Shown: piece after piece, positions 7,000 to 13,786 of the stretch
Position numbering within the stretch: the stretch's first letter is position 1
Layout of the letters: every line of letters begins with the position of its first letter
Assembly (NCBI RefSeq): GCF_001436295.1
Contig: NZ_AYYY01000014.1
Coordinates: forward strand, 1 to 64,000
Origin: Paucilactobacillus vaccinostercus DSM 20634
Lineage (GTDB): Bacteria; Bacillota; Bacilli; Lactobacillales; Lactobacillaceae
Length of the DNA: 64,000 nucleotides
Direction of reading: 5' to 3'
Position numbers and translations under genes: made by a program
Notes under the pieces: model-generated
Told to the model about the DNA's origin: nothing
The model's input: only the letters and a program-made list of their open reading frames with translations
Databases searched by the model: none

Positions 7000-9609
7000 C
7001 TATTTTTCGACGCCCTTCCCATCAAAATCATCAATCATGATTTGCTTCAAATCAGCGATTAATGGTTCCTTTGGGTTAGCAGTTGTACATTGGTCTTCGT
7101 ATGCCAATTCGGCCATGCCGTTGTCAATTGCTTTGTCGAAGTCAGCCTTCTTCACACCGTTAGCCTTCAAGCTAAGCTTAATTCCAACTGCATGAGCCAA
7201 CTTGATGAATTTCTGAATCAATCCTTCGATCAATTCTTCGTCCGTGCTCCCGTTAACACCAACGTAGCGTGCCAAGTCAGCGTAGTCCTTGTTAGCACGG
7301 AAGTATTCGTACTTAGGCCATGCTTGGAACTTCTGTGGTTCGCTGGCATTGTAACGGATGATGTGTGGGTACGTGATCGCAATACATAGGCCATGAGCCA
7401 ATCCAAATTCGCCACCAAGTTTGTGGGCAACGGAGTGGTTAATTCCTAAGAATGCATTCCCAAATGCCATTCCGGCAAGGGTTGACGCATTGTGCATTTC
7501 TTCACGGGCATGGGCATCCCCATTGTATGAAGCCTCCAAGTTGTCAAAGACCAACTTAGCAGCTTGCATTGATAATGGACGGGTGTAGTCAGATGCCAAG
7601 GCCGAAACAAATGATTCAGTTGCATGGGCCAAAACGTCCAAGCCAGATTCAGCAATCGTCTTCTTTGGTACCGTTTGGATAAATTGTGAATCCACGATGG
7701 CAACGTCCGGTGTCAATGCGTAGTCAGCTAATGGGTACTTAACATGGGTGTCGCTATCAGTAATCACAGCGAATGGTGTCACTTCTGAACCAGTCCCTGA
7801 TGTTGTTGGGATTGCAACAAACTTAGCCTTGTTAGCACATTCGAGCTTGTAAGTCCGTTTCCGAATATCCAAGAACTTCTGCTTAGCACCGAAGAAGCTT
7901 GATTCTGGGTGCTCGTAGAATAACCACATTGCCTTGGCAGCATCCAATGGTGACCCACCACCGAGGGCGATGATTGTGTCTGGTTGGAATTCACGGATTT
8001 GGTTCAATCCACGTGTTACTGTGTTAGTCGATGGATCTGGTTCGATATCTGAGAAGATTTCGTATTGAATCTTGTCACCGTTAGGACGACGCTTTAGTTC
8101 GTTCACAACGATGTCAGCATAACCATACTTCACCATGCTTGGTCCAGTAATCAGCATAACCTTGTTGATGTCTTCCATGTCCTCAAGGTAACGAACAGAT
8201 GTCTTTTCAAAGTAAACTTTTGGTAATTTAACCCATTGCATATTATTTCTCCGCTTTGCGATTGTCTTAACGTTGATCAGATCAAATGATGAGACGTTGT
8301 GAGAAATTGAATTTTTACCCCATGATCCAGTCCCCAGTGTTAATGAAGGAATCATTTCGTTGTACATGTTACCAATCCCACCAAGTGCTGATGGTGTGTT
8401 AACGATTACCCGGCTAGCCTTCATCTGGATACCGAACTTCATGATCACGTCATCGTCTTCTGATTGGATTGCTGCGGTATGACCCAAGCCACCAAAGTGA
8501 AGCAAGGCATCGCAGAGTTCAAATGCATTGTCTTGACCCTTAGCATGGTAGATTGACAATACTGGGCAAAGCTTTTCAGCTGAAAGTAATTCTTGAGGAC
8601 CAACTTCGGAGATTTCAGTCACTAAGATCTTAGTTTCCTTTGGAACGGTAATGCCGGCCATTTTAGCAATGTCATATGCTGACATGCCTGGAATAGGCCC
8701 CTTCACACCGCCACGCTTAGGATCAAACATGGCATCACGTAATGCTTTTTGATCTTTCTTAGCAACGAAGAAGGCGTTATGTGCTTTAAATTCGGCTGTA
8801 ACGGCATCAAAGATTTCATCATCGATAACGGCACTGTTTTCTGATGCACAGATCATCCCATTATCAAACGTCTTTGAAAGTAAGATATCGTTAACGGCAC
8901 GCTTGATGTTTGCCGTCTTTTCAATGTAAACCGGGCCGTTACCAGGTCCAACACCCAAGGCTGGTTTTCCAGTTGAGTAAGCAGCCTTCACCATACCAGG
9001 ACCACCAGTAGCAAGAACACTGGCAACACCATCGTTGTTGATCAAACCAGTCGTTGCTTCAAGACTTGGTGTCTCGATCCATTGAATGATGTTTTCAGGC
9101 GCACCAGCTTCAACGGCGGCTTTTAAAACGATCTTTGCGGCAGCAACACTACATTTTTGAGCTTGGGGATGGAAAGCAAAGATAATTGGGTTCCGTGTCT
9201 TAACAGCTAACAATGATTTGAAAATCGTTGTTGATGTTGGGTTGGTAACAGGTGTAATCCCGGCGATAACCCCTAAAGGTTCAGCAACGGTGACAAGTTG
9301 GCGTTCCTTGTCATCTTTGATAATTCCAACAGTTTTGTCATTTTTAATTGAGTGCCAGATATATTCTGAGGCGTAAATATTTTTAACAGCTTTATCTTCG
9401 ACAACACCACGGCCAGTTTCTTCAACGGCTAACTTAGCCAATTCCATATGGTGGTCGAGTGCTTCCATTGCCATTTGGTGGACAATGTGATCGATTTTTT
9501 CTTGGTCAAAACCATCTAAGGCATCTAAGGCCACGTGCCCGGCGCTGACGAGCTTATTGATCATGTCTTCAACGTTGTTTTCTTGTTTTGTTTCTGCTTT
9601 AACAACCAT
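7000..9609 (-). CDS. adhE: Bifunctional acetaldehyde-CoA/alcohol dehydrogenase
   Basis: Reduces acetyl-CoA to acetaldehyde and then ethanol with two NADH, a main route for NADH disposal in heterofermentative lactobacilli. The 869-residue length is the normal AdhE size. The N-terminal aldehyde dehydrogenase half has the catalytic Cys near residue 253 (NGMICASEN). The C-terminal iron-dependent alcohol dehydrogenase half has the GGGSPLDAAKA nucleotide motif and metal-binding His residues in the HSVAHKLGGEFGLAHG segment. Adjacent bifunctional enzymes form spirosomes. GGAGGG precedes the ATG. It is monocistronic, and upstream there are a Rex-like operator over the start site and a perfect cre farther up. 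Confidence 0.95.
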   Translation of the reverse strand: MVVKAETKQENNVEDMINKLVSAGHVALDALDGFDQEKIDHIVHQMAMEALDHHMELAKLAVEETGRGVVEDKAVKNIYASEYIWHSIKNDKTVGIIKDDKERQLVTVAEPLGVIAGITPVTNPTSTTIFKSLLAVKTRNPIIFAFHPQAQKCSVAAAKIVLKAAVEAGAPENIIQWIETPSLEATTGLINNDGVASVLATGGPGMVKAAYSTGKPALGVGPGNGPVYIEKTANIKRAVNDILLSKTFDNGMICASENSAVIDDEIFDAVTAEFKAHNAFFVAKKDQKALRDAMFDPKRGGVKGPIPGMSAYDIAKMAGITVPKETKILVTEISEVGPQELLSAEKLCPVLSIYHAKGQDNAFELCDALLHFGGLGHTAAIQSEDDDVIMKFGIQMKASRVIVNTPSALGGIGNMYNEMIPSLTLGTGSWGKNSISHNVSSFDLINVKTIAKRRNNMQWVKLPKVYFEKTSVRYLEDMEDINKVMLITGPSMVKYGYADIVVNELKRRPNGDKIQYEIFSDIEPDPSTNTVTRGLNQIREFQPDTIIALGGGSPLDAAKAMWLFYEHPESSFFGAKQKFLDIRKRTYKLECANKAKFVAIPTTSGTGSEVTPFAVITDSDTHVKYPLADYALTPDVAIVDSQFIQTVPKKTIAESGLDVLAHATESFVSALASDYTRPLSMQAAKLVFDNLEASYNGDAHAREEMHNASTLAGMAFGNAFLGINHSVAHKLGGEFGLAHGLCIAITYPHIIRYNASEPQKFQAWPKYEYFRANKDYADLARYVGVNGSTDEELIEGLIQKFIKLAHAVGIKLSLKANGVKKADFDKAIDNGMAELAYEDQCTTANPKEPLIADLKQIMIDDFDGKGVEK

Positions 9610-9639
9610 TCTCTATTCCCTCCATGTCCAATAACTATC

Positions 9640-9690
9640 TTGTGAACTATTTAACATCTACGAGTATAAACCCTTTTTCATTTTTGTAAA
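9640..9690 (-). promoter_or_regulatory. adhE promoter with Rex-like operator
   Basis: The minus strand shows -35 TTTACA (9690-9685), a 16-base spacer and -10 TATACT (9668-9663). TTGTGAACTATTTAACAT, read on the plus strand at 9640-9657, covers the expected transcription start and matches the Rex consensus TTGTGAANNNNTTCACAA except for two bases in the second half. Rex, the NADH-responsive repressor, commonly controls adhE. Confidence 0.55.
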
Positions 9691-9823
9691 GTGATTTGTG
9701 CAACTTTTTTCAAAGTAGATCATATCAACGGTTCACCCGTGTAAAATCACCGTTTTTTCTTCACAATCTAGATATTAAGCCCCATAAAGGATTCTAAAAA
9801 GCCTTGTGAAATTAATAACTAAT

Positions 9824-9837
9824 TGTAATCGCTTACA
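9824..9837 (-). promoter_or_regulatory. cre site (CcpA operator) upstream of adhE
   Basis: TGTAATCGCTTACA matches the cre consensus TGNAANCGNWWNCA at every fixed position. It is about 215 bases before adhE and 130 bases upstream of its likely -35, a position compatible with activation or long-range control. Confidence 0.55.
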
Positions 9838-9846
9838 TTTTTATTC

Positions 9847-9893
9847 AAAAAAAATAAGAGACATTCGACTTTTTTTCGTCCGAATGTCTCTTT
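9847..9893 (-). terminator. Terminator of the DUF1836 gene
   Basis: AGAGACATTCG pairs with CGAATGTCTCT, and on the minus strand the stem is followed by a T-rich tract. It directly follows the stop of the gene at 9895. Confidence 0.8.
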
Positions 9894-9894
9894 G

Positions 9895-10401
9895 CTATGC
9901 TTTTTCGCGTTCCATTAATTTTAATAGTTTCTTCGCCTTCAGCCCAGTAATGATACTTTCAACTGCGACTTCCAGAAGTTTTTCATTCAATTGGTCTGCG
10001 CCGACCATTTCGGGACGCTGCTGCTCACGAATCCCCGCCTCAAGCATTTCAATAAAATGATCGTACGCCTGCTTAGGGTAGTTACGCTTAGTGACTTGGT
10101 TAATTCCCGAATGAATCACATCCAACGAATAGTTTTGCTTCAATAAACTAATCACTAGAATATCAGCAATCTGCATCGACTGATATTTTTTCTTCACCGG
10201 CGCCAAAACAACCTTGTGCTTGACGTAGTTATTAATCATCGAGGCCGTTACCGGCTCAAATTCTAACTTTCCGAGCGTGGTGTTAATAAACGCCACAACC
10301 TGATCCATATACAAATCAAACTTTGGCAACTGGTCCCAGCGTGGTAATTCGGTTGTTAGCAGTGATTCTTCCCACTGCTGATAGTCATCCATTGCACCCA
10401 T
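9895..10401 (-). CDS. DUF1836 domain protein
   Basis: A 168-residue protein whose central part (SMINNYVKHKVVLAPVKKKY, about residues 55-75) matches my recollection of DUF1836, a family with a helix-turn-helix-like fold found in lactic acid bacteria and clostridia. That region resembles a MerR-type DNA-binding helix pair, so a regulatory role is possible but unproven. The ATG at 10401 is chosen because GAGGTG is six bases upstream; the GTG at 10410 lies inside that site. It could be co-transcribed with the BacA-like gene upstream, although a weak promoter may lie in the 80-base gap. Confidence 0.75.
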   Translation of the reverse strand: MGAMDDYQQWEESLLTTELPRWDQLPKFDLYMDQVVAFINTTLGKLEFEPVTASMINNYVKHKVVLAPVKKKYQSMQIADILVISLLKQNYSLDVIHSGINQVTKRNYPKQAYDHFIEMLEAGIREQQRPEMVGADQLNEKLLEVAVESIITGLKAKKLLKLMEREKA

Positions 10402-10488
10402 TTTATTCACCTCATTCAGTAGCTATATCTTAACCCAAATCAGCTAGTCTTTTCAACTAATACACCCAGTTAAAATAATGAGATCATC

Positions 10489-11025
10489 CTACTTAATGAT
10501 GTGATATAAACACCACACCATATCTGGGTGATACTTTTGAATCATCTGATAAGGGTGCCCGGGTTCCAAGGAATCTTCACTGACAATCGTGAATCGGTAC
10601 CCGCCCGCGACAAACTTGTCGTATGCTTTTGCCTTACTCCCAGCGTAGTGGATTGATAAACTCAATTGTTGCTTCTTCAAGTAAGCATTTAATAGGTTCG
10701 TGGTGGCCGGATGAATGACAGCCTTGTTTTGCTGAAAATCAAAGTTGGCAATCAGACACAGCGTCTTCAACGGATGATGATAGACCGTCTCCAGTTTTAG
10801 CCGATCCCAATACTCATAGCTCAATTCCCGCCAACCAAAATCGCTCTGTTTGCTTTGATATGCGGCTGGTAAGAGGAGATAATCACCCGCATACTGTGCT
10901 AAATCCTCAATAATATCATCAAAACTATCATGTAAAACGATCTCGTTTTCTTCGGTTCCCGGAATATGCTGTGACGCCTCGTAACTATCCGTTGCTTTGG
11001 GCCCTAATGTATGAATTTTACGCAT
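10489..11025 (-). CDS. Prephenate dehydratase-fold protein, BacA-like, without ACT domain
   Basis: A 178-residue protein. The N-terminal HTLGPKATDSYEA resembles the TLGPxGTxSxxA opening of prephenate dehydratases and of BacA, the prephenate decarboxylase of bacilysin synthesis. The following SFDDIIEDL...YLLLPAAY and HPLKTLCLIA parts fit the same bilobal substrate-binding fold. The dehydratase TRF motif is missing; the C terminus has MVWCLYHI, which I recall as closer to the BacA ending (MSWSLFGKG). There is no regulatory ACT domain. GAGGAA precedes the ATG. A Phe-rich leader and terminator lie directly upstream, which supports a link to phenylalanine or prephenate metabolism. Exact reaction unknown. 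Confidence 0.6.
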   Translation of the reverse strand: MRKIHTLGPKATDSYEASQHIPGTEENEIVLHDSFDDIIEDLAQYAGDYLLLPAAYQSKQSDFGWRELSYEYWDRLKLETVYHHPLKTLCLIANFDFQQNKAVIHPATTNLLNAYLKKQQLSLSIHYAGSKAKAYDKFVAGGYRFTIVSEDSLEPGHPYQMIQKYHPDMVWCLYHIIK

Positions 11026-11061
11026 GCTGCATTCCTCATTTCTCGTATTAAAATTGCCATC

Positions 11062-11220
11062 AAAAAATCCGCCAGATTTAAGCGTGTCGCCTGCTTAAAT
11101 CTAACGGAGTTAAATAACGATTTTAATACTCCAGTAGATTTCCATACCTACCGGAATTGCTCCTTAGATATGGACGCAAGCTAAACGGGCGTCCACATCT
11201 ATGACATGGACGCTATCTAA
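11062..11220 (-). promoter_or_regulatory. Transcription attenuator with competing hairpins
   Basis: On the minus strand, TCCGTTAGATTTAAGC (11108-11093) pairs along its full length with GCTTAAATCTGGCGGA (11083-11068), counting two G-U pairs, and six T follow: a strong intrinsic terminator ending 37 bases before the BacA-like start codon. ATCTAAGGAG (11169-11160) can pair instead with CTCCGTTAGAT (11109-11099), with one bulged G, which would break the terminator. The same segment can pair with TTAGATA (11220-11214), which overlaps the leader peptide's last codons and stop. GCGTCCA, TGGACGC and GCGTCCA (11213-11207, 11195-11189, 11177-11171) form two further exclusive hairpins. No T-box motif is present. 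Confidence 0.7.
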
Positions 11221-11257
11221 AGAAGCTAAAATTAAATTGGGTTTTTACTAGTTTCAT
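11213..11257 (-). CDS. Phe-rich leader peptide (14 residues)
   Basis: The ORF reads MKLVKTQFNFSFFR followed by TAG. GAGGG lies seven bases before the ATG, and a consensus promoter begins the transcript about 26 bases upstream. Four of the last seven residues are Phe, and the final Phe codons adjoin TTAGATA, one arm of the competing structures. A ribosome stalled there for lack of charged Phe-tRNA would cover this arm. This is the arrangement of E. coli pheL-pheA, here in front of a prephenate-fold gene. AT-rich DNA yields Phe codons easily, so the peptide alone would be weak evidence; the combination is what counts. Confidence 0.6.
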   Translation of the reverse strand: MKLVKTQFNFSFFR

Positions 11258-11289
11258 TGATAATCCCTCGCACAATTTAATTACTGTTT

Positions 11290-11318
11290 ATTAAACCAGT
11301 CTTTACAGCGATTGTCAA
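11290..11318 (-). promoter_or_regulatory. Promoter of the attenuated BacA-like transcript
   Basis: Minus strand -35 TTGACA (11318-11313), 17-base spacer, -10 TTTAAT (11295-11290). Transcription would start near 11283, giving a leader of about 258 bases before the BacA-like gene. Confidence 0.7.
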
Positions 11319-11387
11319 ATAACCGCCTGTTTTATTCCAATGAAAAAAATTTCATCAAATAATCATCTTTTTTGACCGTCTTTTGCT

Positions 11388-11415
11388 TTGAAAGCGTTTT
11401 TATTTGTGTTATGAT
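11388..11415 (+). promoter_or_regulatory. Promoter and cre site of the R-specific alcohol dehydrogenase gene
   Basis: -35 TTGAAA (11388-11393), 16-base spacer and -10 TATGAT (11410-11415). TGAAAGCGTTTTTA (11389-11402) matches the cre consensus at all but one position and overlaps the -35, so CcpA binding would repress. Confidence 0.55.
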
Positions 11416-11448
11416 TCACACATACTCAAATTCTAGGAGGTTGATTAC

Positions 11449-12207
11449 ATGAGTCATCGTTTAGACGGAAAAGTTGCAATTGTTACTGGTGGTACTTTAG
11501 GAATTGGATTTGCCATCGCCGACAAGTTTGTTGAAGAAGGTGCCAAAGTTGTCATTACCGGGCGCCACGCTGATGTTGGTGAAGCAGCCGCTAAAAAAAT
11601 TGGTGGTCCAGATGTGATTCGCTTCATCCAGCATGATGCTGCCGATGAAGATGGTTGGACAACGCTCTTTGATGAGACGGAAAAAGCATTCGGTCCTGTT
11701 AGCACCCTTGTTAACAACGCGGGCGTCGGGCTGACCGGTTCAATTGAAGAAACTTCAACTGAAACATGGCGTAAAATCATGTCCATCAACCTCGACGGGG
11801 TCTTCTTTGGTACCCGCTTAGCCATCCAAAGAATGAAGAACAAGAACCTTGGGGCTTCCATCATCAACATGTCTTCTATTGAAGGCTTCATCGGCGATCC
11901 GAACCTTGGTGCCTATAACGCTACCAAGGGGGCCGTCCGAATCATGTCAAAATCGGCCGCTGTCGATTGCGCCTTGAAAGACTACGGCGTACGGGTTAAC
12001 ACTGTTCATCCAGGCTACATCAAGACGCCATTGGTTGATAACATCCCCGGTGCCGAAGAAGCCATGTCCGATCGCAGCAAGACGCCAATGGGCCATATCG
12101 GGGAACCAAACGATATCGCCTACATCTGCATCTACCTCGCATCCGACGAATCGAAATTCGCGACCGGTTCTGAATTCGTGGTCGATGGTGGCTACACCGC
12201 TCAATAA
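11449..12207 (+). CDS. R-specific short-chain alcohol dehydrogenase (NADP-dependent)
   Basis: Cytosolic SDR enzyme of 252 residues that closely resembles the Lactobacillus brevis/kefiri R-ADH, which reduces prochiral ketones such as acetophenone with NADPH and needs Mg2+. The cofactor motif GGTLGIG is at residues 15-21, and GRH after the second strand fits NADP preference. The catalytic residues are S143, Y156 and K160 (NMSSIEG, YNATKGA). The C terminus GGYTAQ is the typical one. AGGAGG precedes the ATG. The gene stands alone between its own promoter and terminator. The physiological substrate is unknown; ketone or diacetyl-type carbonyl reduction is the usual inference. Confidence 0.92.
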   Translation: MSHRLDGKVAIVTGGTLGIGFAIADKFVEEGAKVVITGRHADVGEAAAKKIGGPDVIRFIQHDAADEDGWTTLFDETEKAFGPVSTLVNNAGVGLTGSIEETSTETWRKIMSINLDGVFFGTRLAIQRMKNKNLGASIINMSSIEGFIGDPNLGAYNATKGAVRIMSKSAAVDCALKDYGVRVNTVHPGYIKTPLVDNIPGAEEAMSDRSKTPMGHIGEPNDIAYICIYLASDESKFATGSEFVVDGGYTAQ

Positions 12208-12221
12208 TTAAATCACTGTTT

Positions 12222-12257
12222 AAACGGCATTCTCGTGCGGGGATGCCGTTTTTTTGT
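12222..12257 (+). terminator. Terminator of the alcohol dehydrogenase gene
   Basis: AAACGGCAT pairs with ATGCCGTTT around a GC-rich loop and seven T follow. Its 3' arm runs into repeat copy 1. Confidence 0.85.
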
Positions 12258-12302
12258 GGTGCCGAACAAAAAAGCCCCGCGGATGCGGGACCTTTGTATT
12301 CT
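12241..12302 (+). repeat. Dispersed hairpin repeat, copy 1
   Basis: First of three related copies of about 60 bases (others at 19233 and 24955). The shared core is GGCCCCGCGGATGCGGGACC-like and is preceded by an A-run, so on the minus strand it reads as a GC hairpin followed by T6. This copy diverges most at its ends. It lies about 320 bases beyond the end of the AraC gene. Confidence 0.6.
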
Positions 12303-12620
12303 AAAAAAGATAATCATCATTTTATAGTATTGAATTACACGAAAATACGATCCATTCAGTACTGTCTTCACAAGAAATACTTCAAGCTTGTGATGTTGAT
12401 TGATAAATTACTTGTTTATTTTTTGTTTCACTACATCTCAATATCCATATCGTAAACAGCCACTATTTACCAAATAAAAATGAAGCAGAGATTTGTGTAA
12501 CTTAAAAATAGTATATCCGTGATTACTTCCCACCAACACAGTAACCACACCACAAAAATGAACTCAATAAAATTCATTCACCCACTGATAATACTGACTT
12601 ATCGCATCAAAACAGCCATG
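12303..12620. other. AT-rich intergenic stretch without recognised gene
   Basis: About 320 bases between repeat copy 1 and the AraC gene. Short reading frames here lack ribosome binding sites and read as low-complexity AT-rich sequence. I see no RNA motif or strong hairpin. Confidence 0.5.
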
Positions 12621-13721
12621 CTAATTAGAACTATTTCGATATTCGGCTGGTGTCATTTGATATATCTTTTTGAAATTTCGATAAAAATTACTTATATCGG
12701 AATAACCAACACGATCAATAATTTCTTCAACACTCAATCGTGATGTTCTTAAAAGGTTCGCAGCTTCTCTCATCTTTAAATCCCTTAGTAAGGCTGAAAA
12801 TGAATACCCTGTCTCTCGCTTAACATATCGACTTAAATATCCCTCACTTAACTTAAAATAATCGGCAGTCGATTGTAGTGTTACCGTTGATCGATTAGTC
12901 CTAATATATTGAATTATATTAGACACAGAATCAACACTCTTTTCTCCGATTAAAGTCTTCGCTCGATCCATGTATGTTCGAATTAATCTTCCAAATAGTA
13001 GTAAGACATAACTATTCATGATGATTCTTGATCCATGAATTGACTCCTGCGATTCTCCATATAGTTTTAGTATAATATCAAGGATGTTGTTATCTTCACT
13101 ACAGTTGAACAAAACAACTTGTGAAAATCTTCTTCGATACAACATTTGTAAAAAAAATTCAGAAATATCATTCTGTTCCATCAGTAACGGAGCAAAGGAA
13201 TCCTGAAACGTCGACCGTCTCATAATTACATTTACAACAATATCATTATCCCCATTCGCAAAAAAAGCCTGCTTCGTATCTGGTGGTACAATCACTAAAT
13301 CTCCTTGCTTTAAGTAATATGTCTTATTATTTATAAAAAATTGACAATTTCCCTCAAGAACATAGGATATTTTTACAAACTGTAAGGTGTGCATCATGAT
13401 TGGTAAATAACGTAAGTGCTTAAAAACTACAATTTCTGCGTTCATATGGGGCGGATATATTAATTGCTCATCCAAATTGGTCGGCTCTGGAATTAAACCT
13501 TTTTCTGACGAAAAAAATTCATTTTCAAAAAAGCGATCTCTAATATCCGATGGTGGTTCTTTCACTAGAGCCATGCCAGCTGGCATAGTGTTCTCATATT
13601 GTTTGACAAATTCTTTCCAACTACTGACTGGTTTAAAATTATCATACGGATTTGCCAAATAAAGTTTACGCCATTCCAGCTCTGCCACTTCAAACAACAG
13701 TAATTTTTGCTTCAAATCCAC
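12621..13721 (-). CDS. AraC-family regulator with cupin sensor domain
   Basis: A 366-residue transcription factor. A cupin-type AraC ligand-binding domain lies around residues 100-170 (FVKISYVLEGNCQFFINN, then GDLVIVPPDTKQAFF). The C-terminal AraC domain (about 265-366) has two helix-turn-helix units and the usual ending VGYSDISNFYRNFKKIYQMTPAEYR. The start is GTG, nine bases after GGAGG; the nearby ATG is out of frame. The gene lies just downstream of the rhamnosidase operon on the same strand with a 65-base gap. It is probably the rhamnose or rhamnoside-responsive activator of that operon. Confidence 0.85.
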   Translation of the reverse strand: MDLKQKLLLFEVAELEWRKLYLANPYDNFKPVSSWKEFVKQYENTMPAGMALVKEPPSDIRDRFFENEFFSSEKGLIPEPTNLDEQLIYPPHMNAEIVVFKHLRYLPIMMHTLQFVKISYVLEGNCQFFINNKTYYLKQGDLVIVPPDTKQAFFANGDNDIVVNVIMRRSTFQDSFAPLLMEQNDISEFFLQMLYRRRFSQVVLFNCSEDNNILDIILKLYGESQESIHGSRIIMNSYVLLLFGRLIRTYMDRAKTLIGEKSVDSVSNIIQYIRTNRSTVTLQSTADYFKLSEGYLSRYVKRETGYSFSALLRDLKMREAANLLRTSRLSVEEIIDRVGYSDISNFYRNFKKIYQMTPAEYRNSSN

Positions 13722-13786
13722 CCCATTTCACCTCCAATTATTGTAGTGACATCCAATATATTATTTCATTGATAGCTATTTTTAAT

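Noticed and set aside
10402-10410. GTG start for the DUF1836 gene
   Set aside because: The GTG is part of the GAGGTG ribosome binding site; the ATG at 10401 has proper spacing.
11026-11290. T-box or known riboswitch in the leader of the BacA-like gene
   Set aside because: The conserved T-box string around AGGGTGGNACCGCG is absent, and no lysine, SAM, FMN, TPP or preQ1 motif could be recognised. The Phe-coding ORF and competing hairpins explain the leader better.
12243-12743. Two short plus-strand frames downstream of the alcohol dehydrogenase gene
   Set aside because: One begins inside the terminator and repeat copy 1, the other overlaps the AraC gene antisense. Neither has a ribosome site or protein-like composition.
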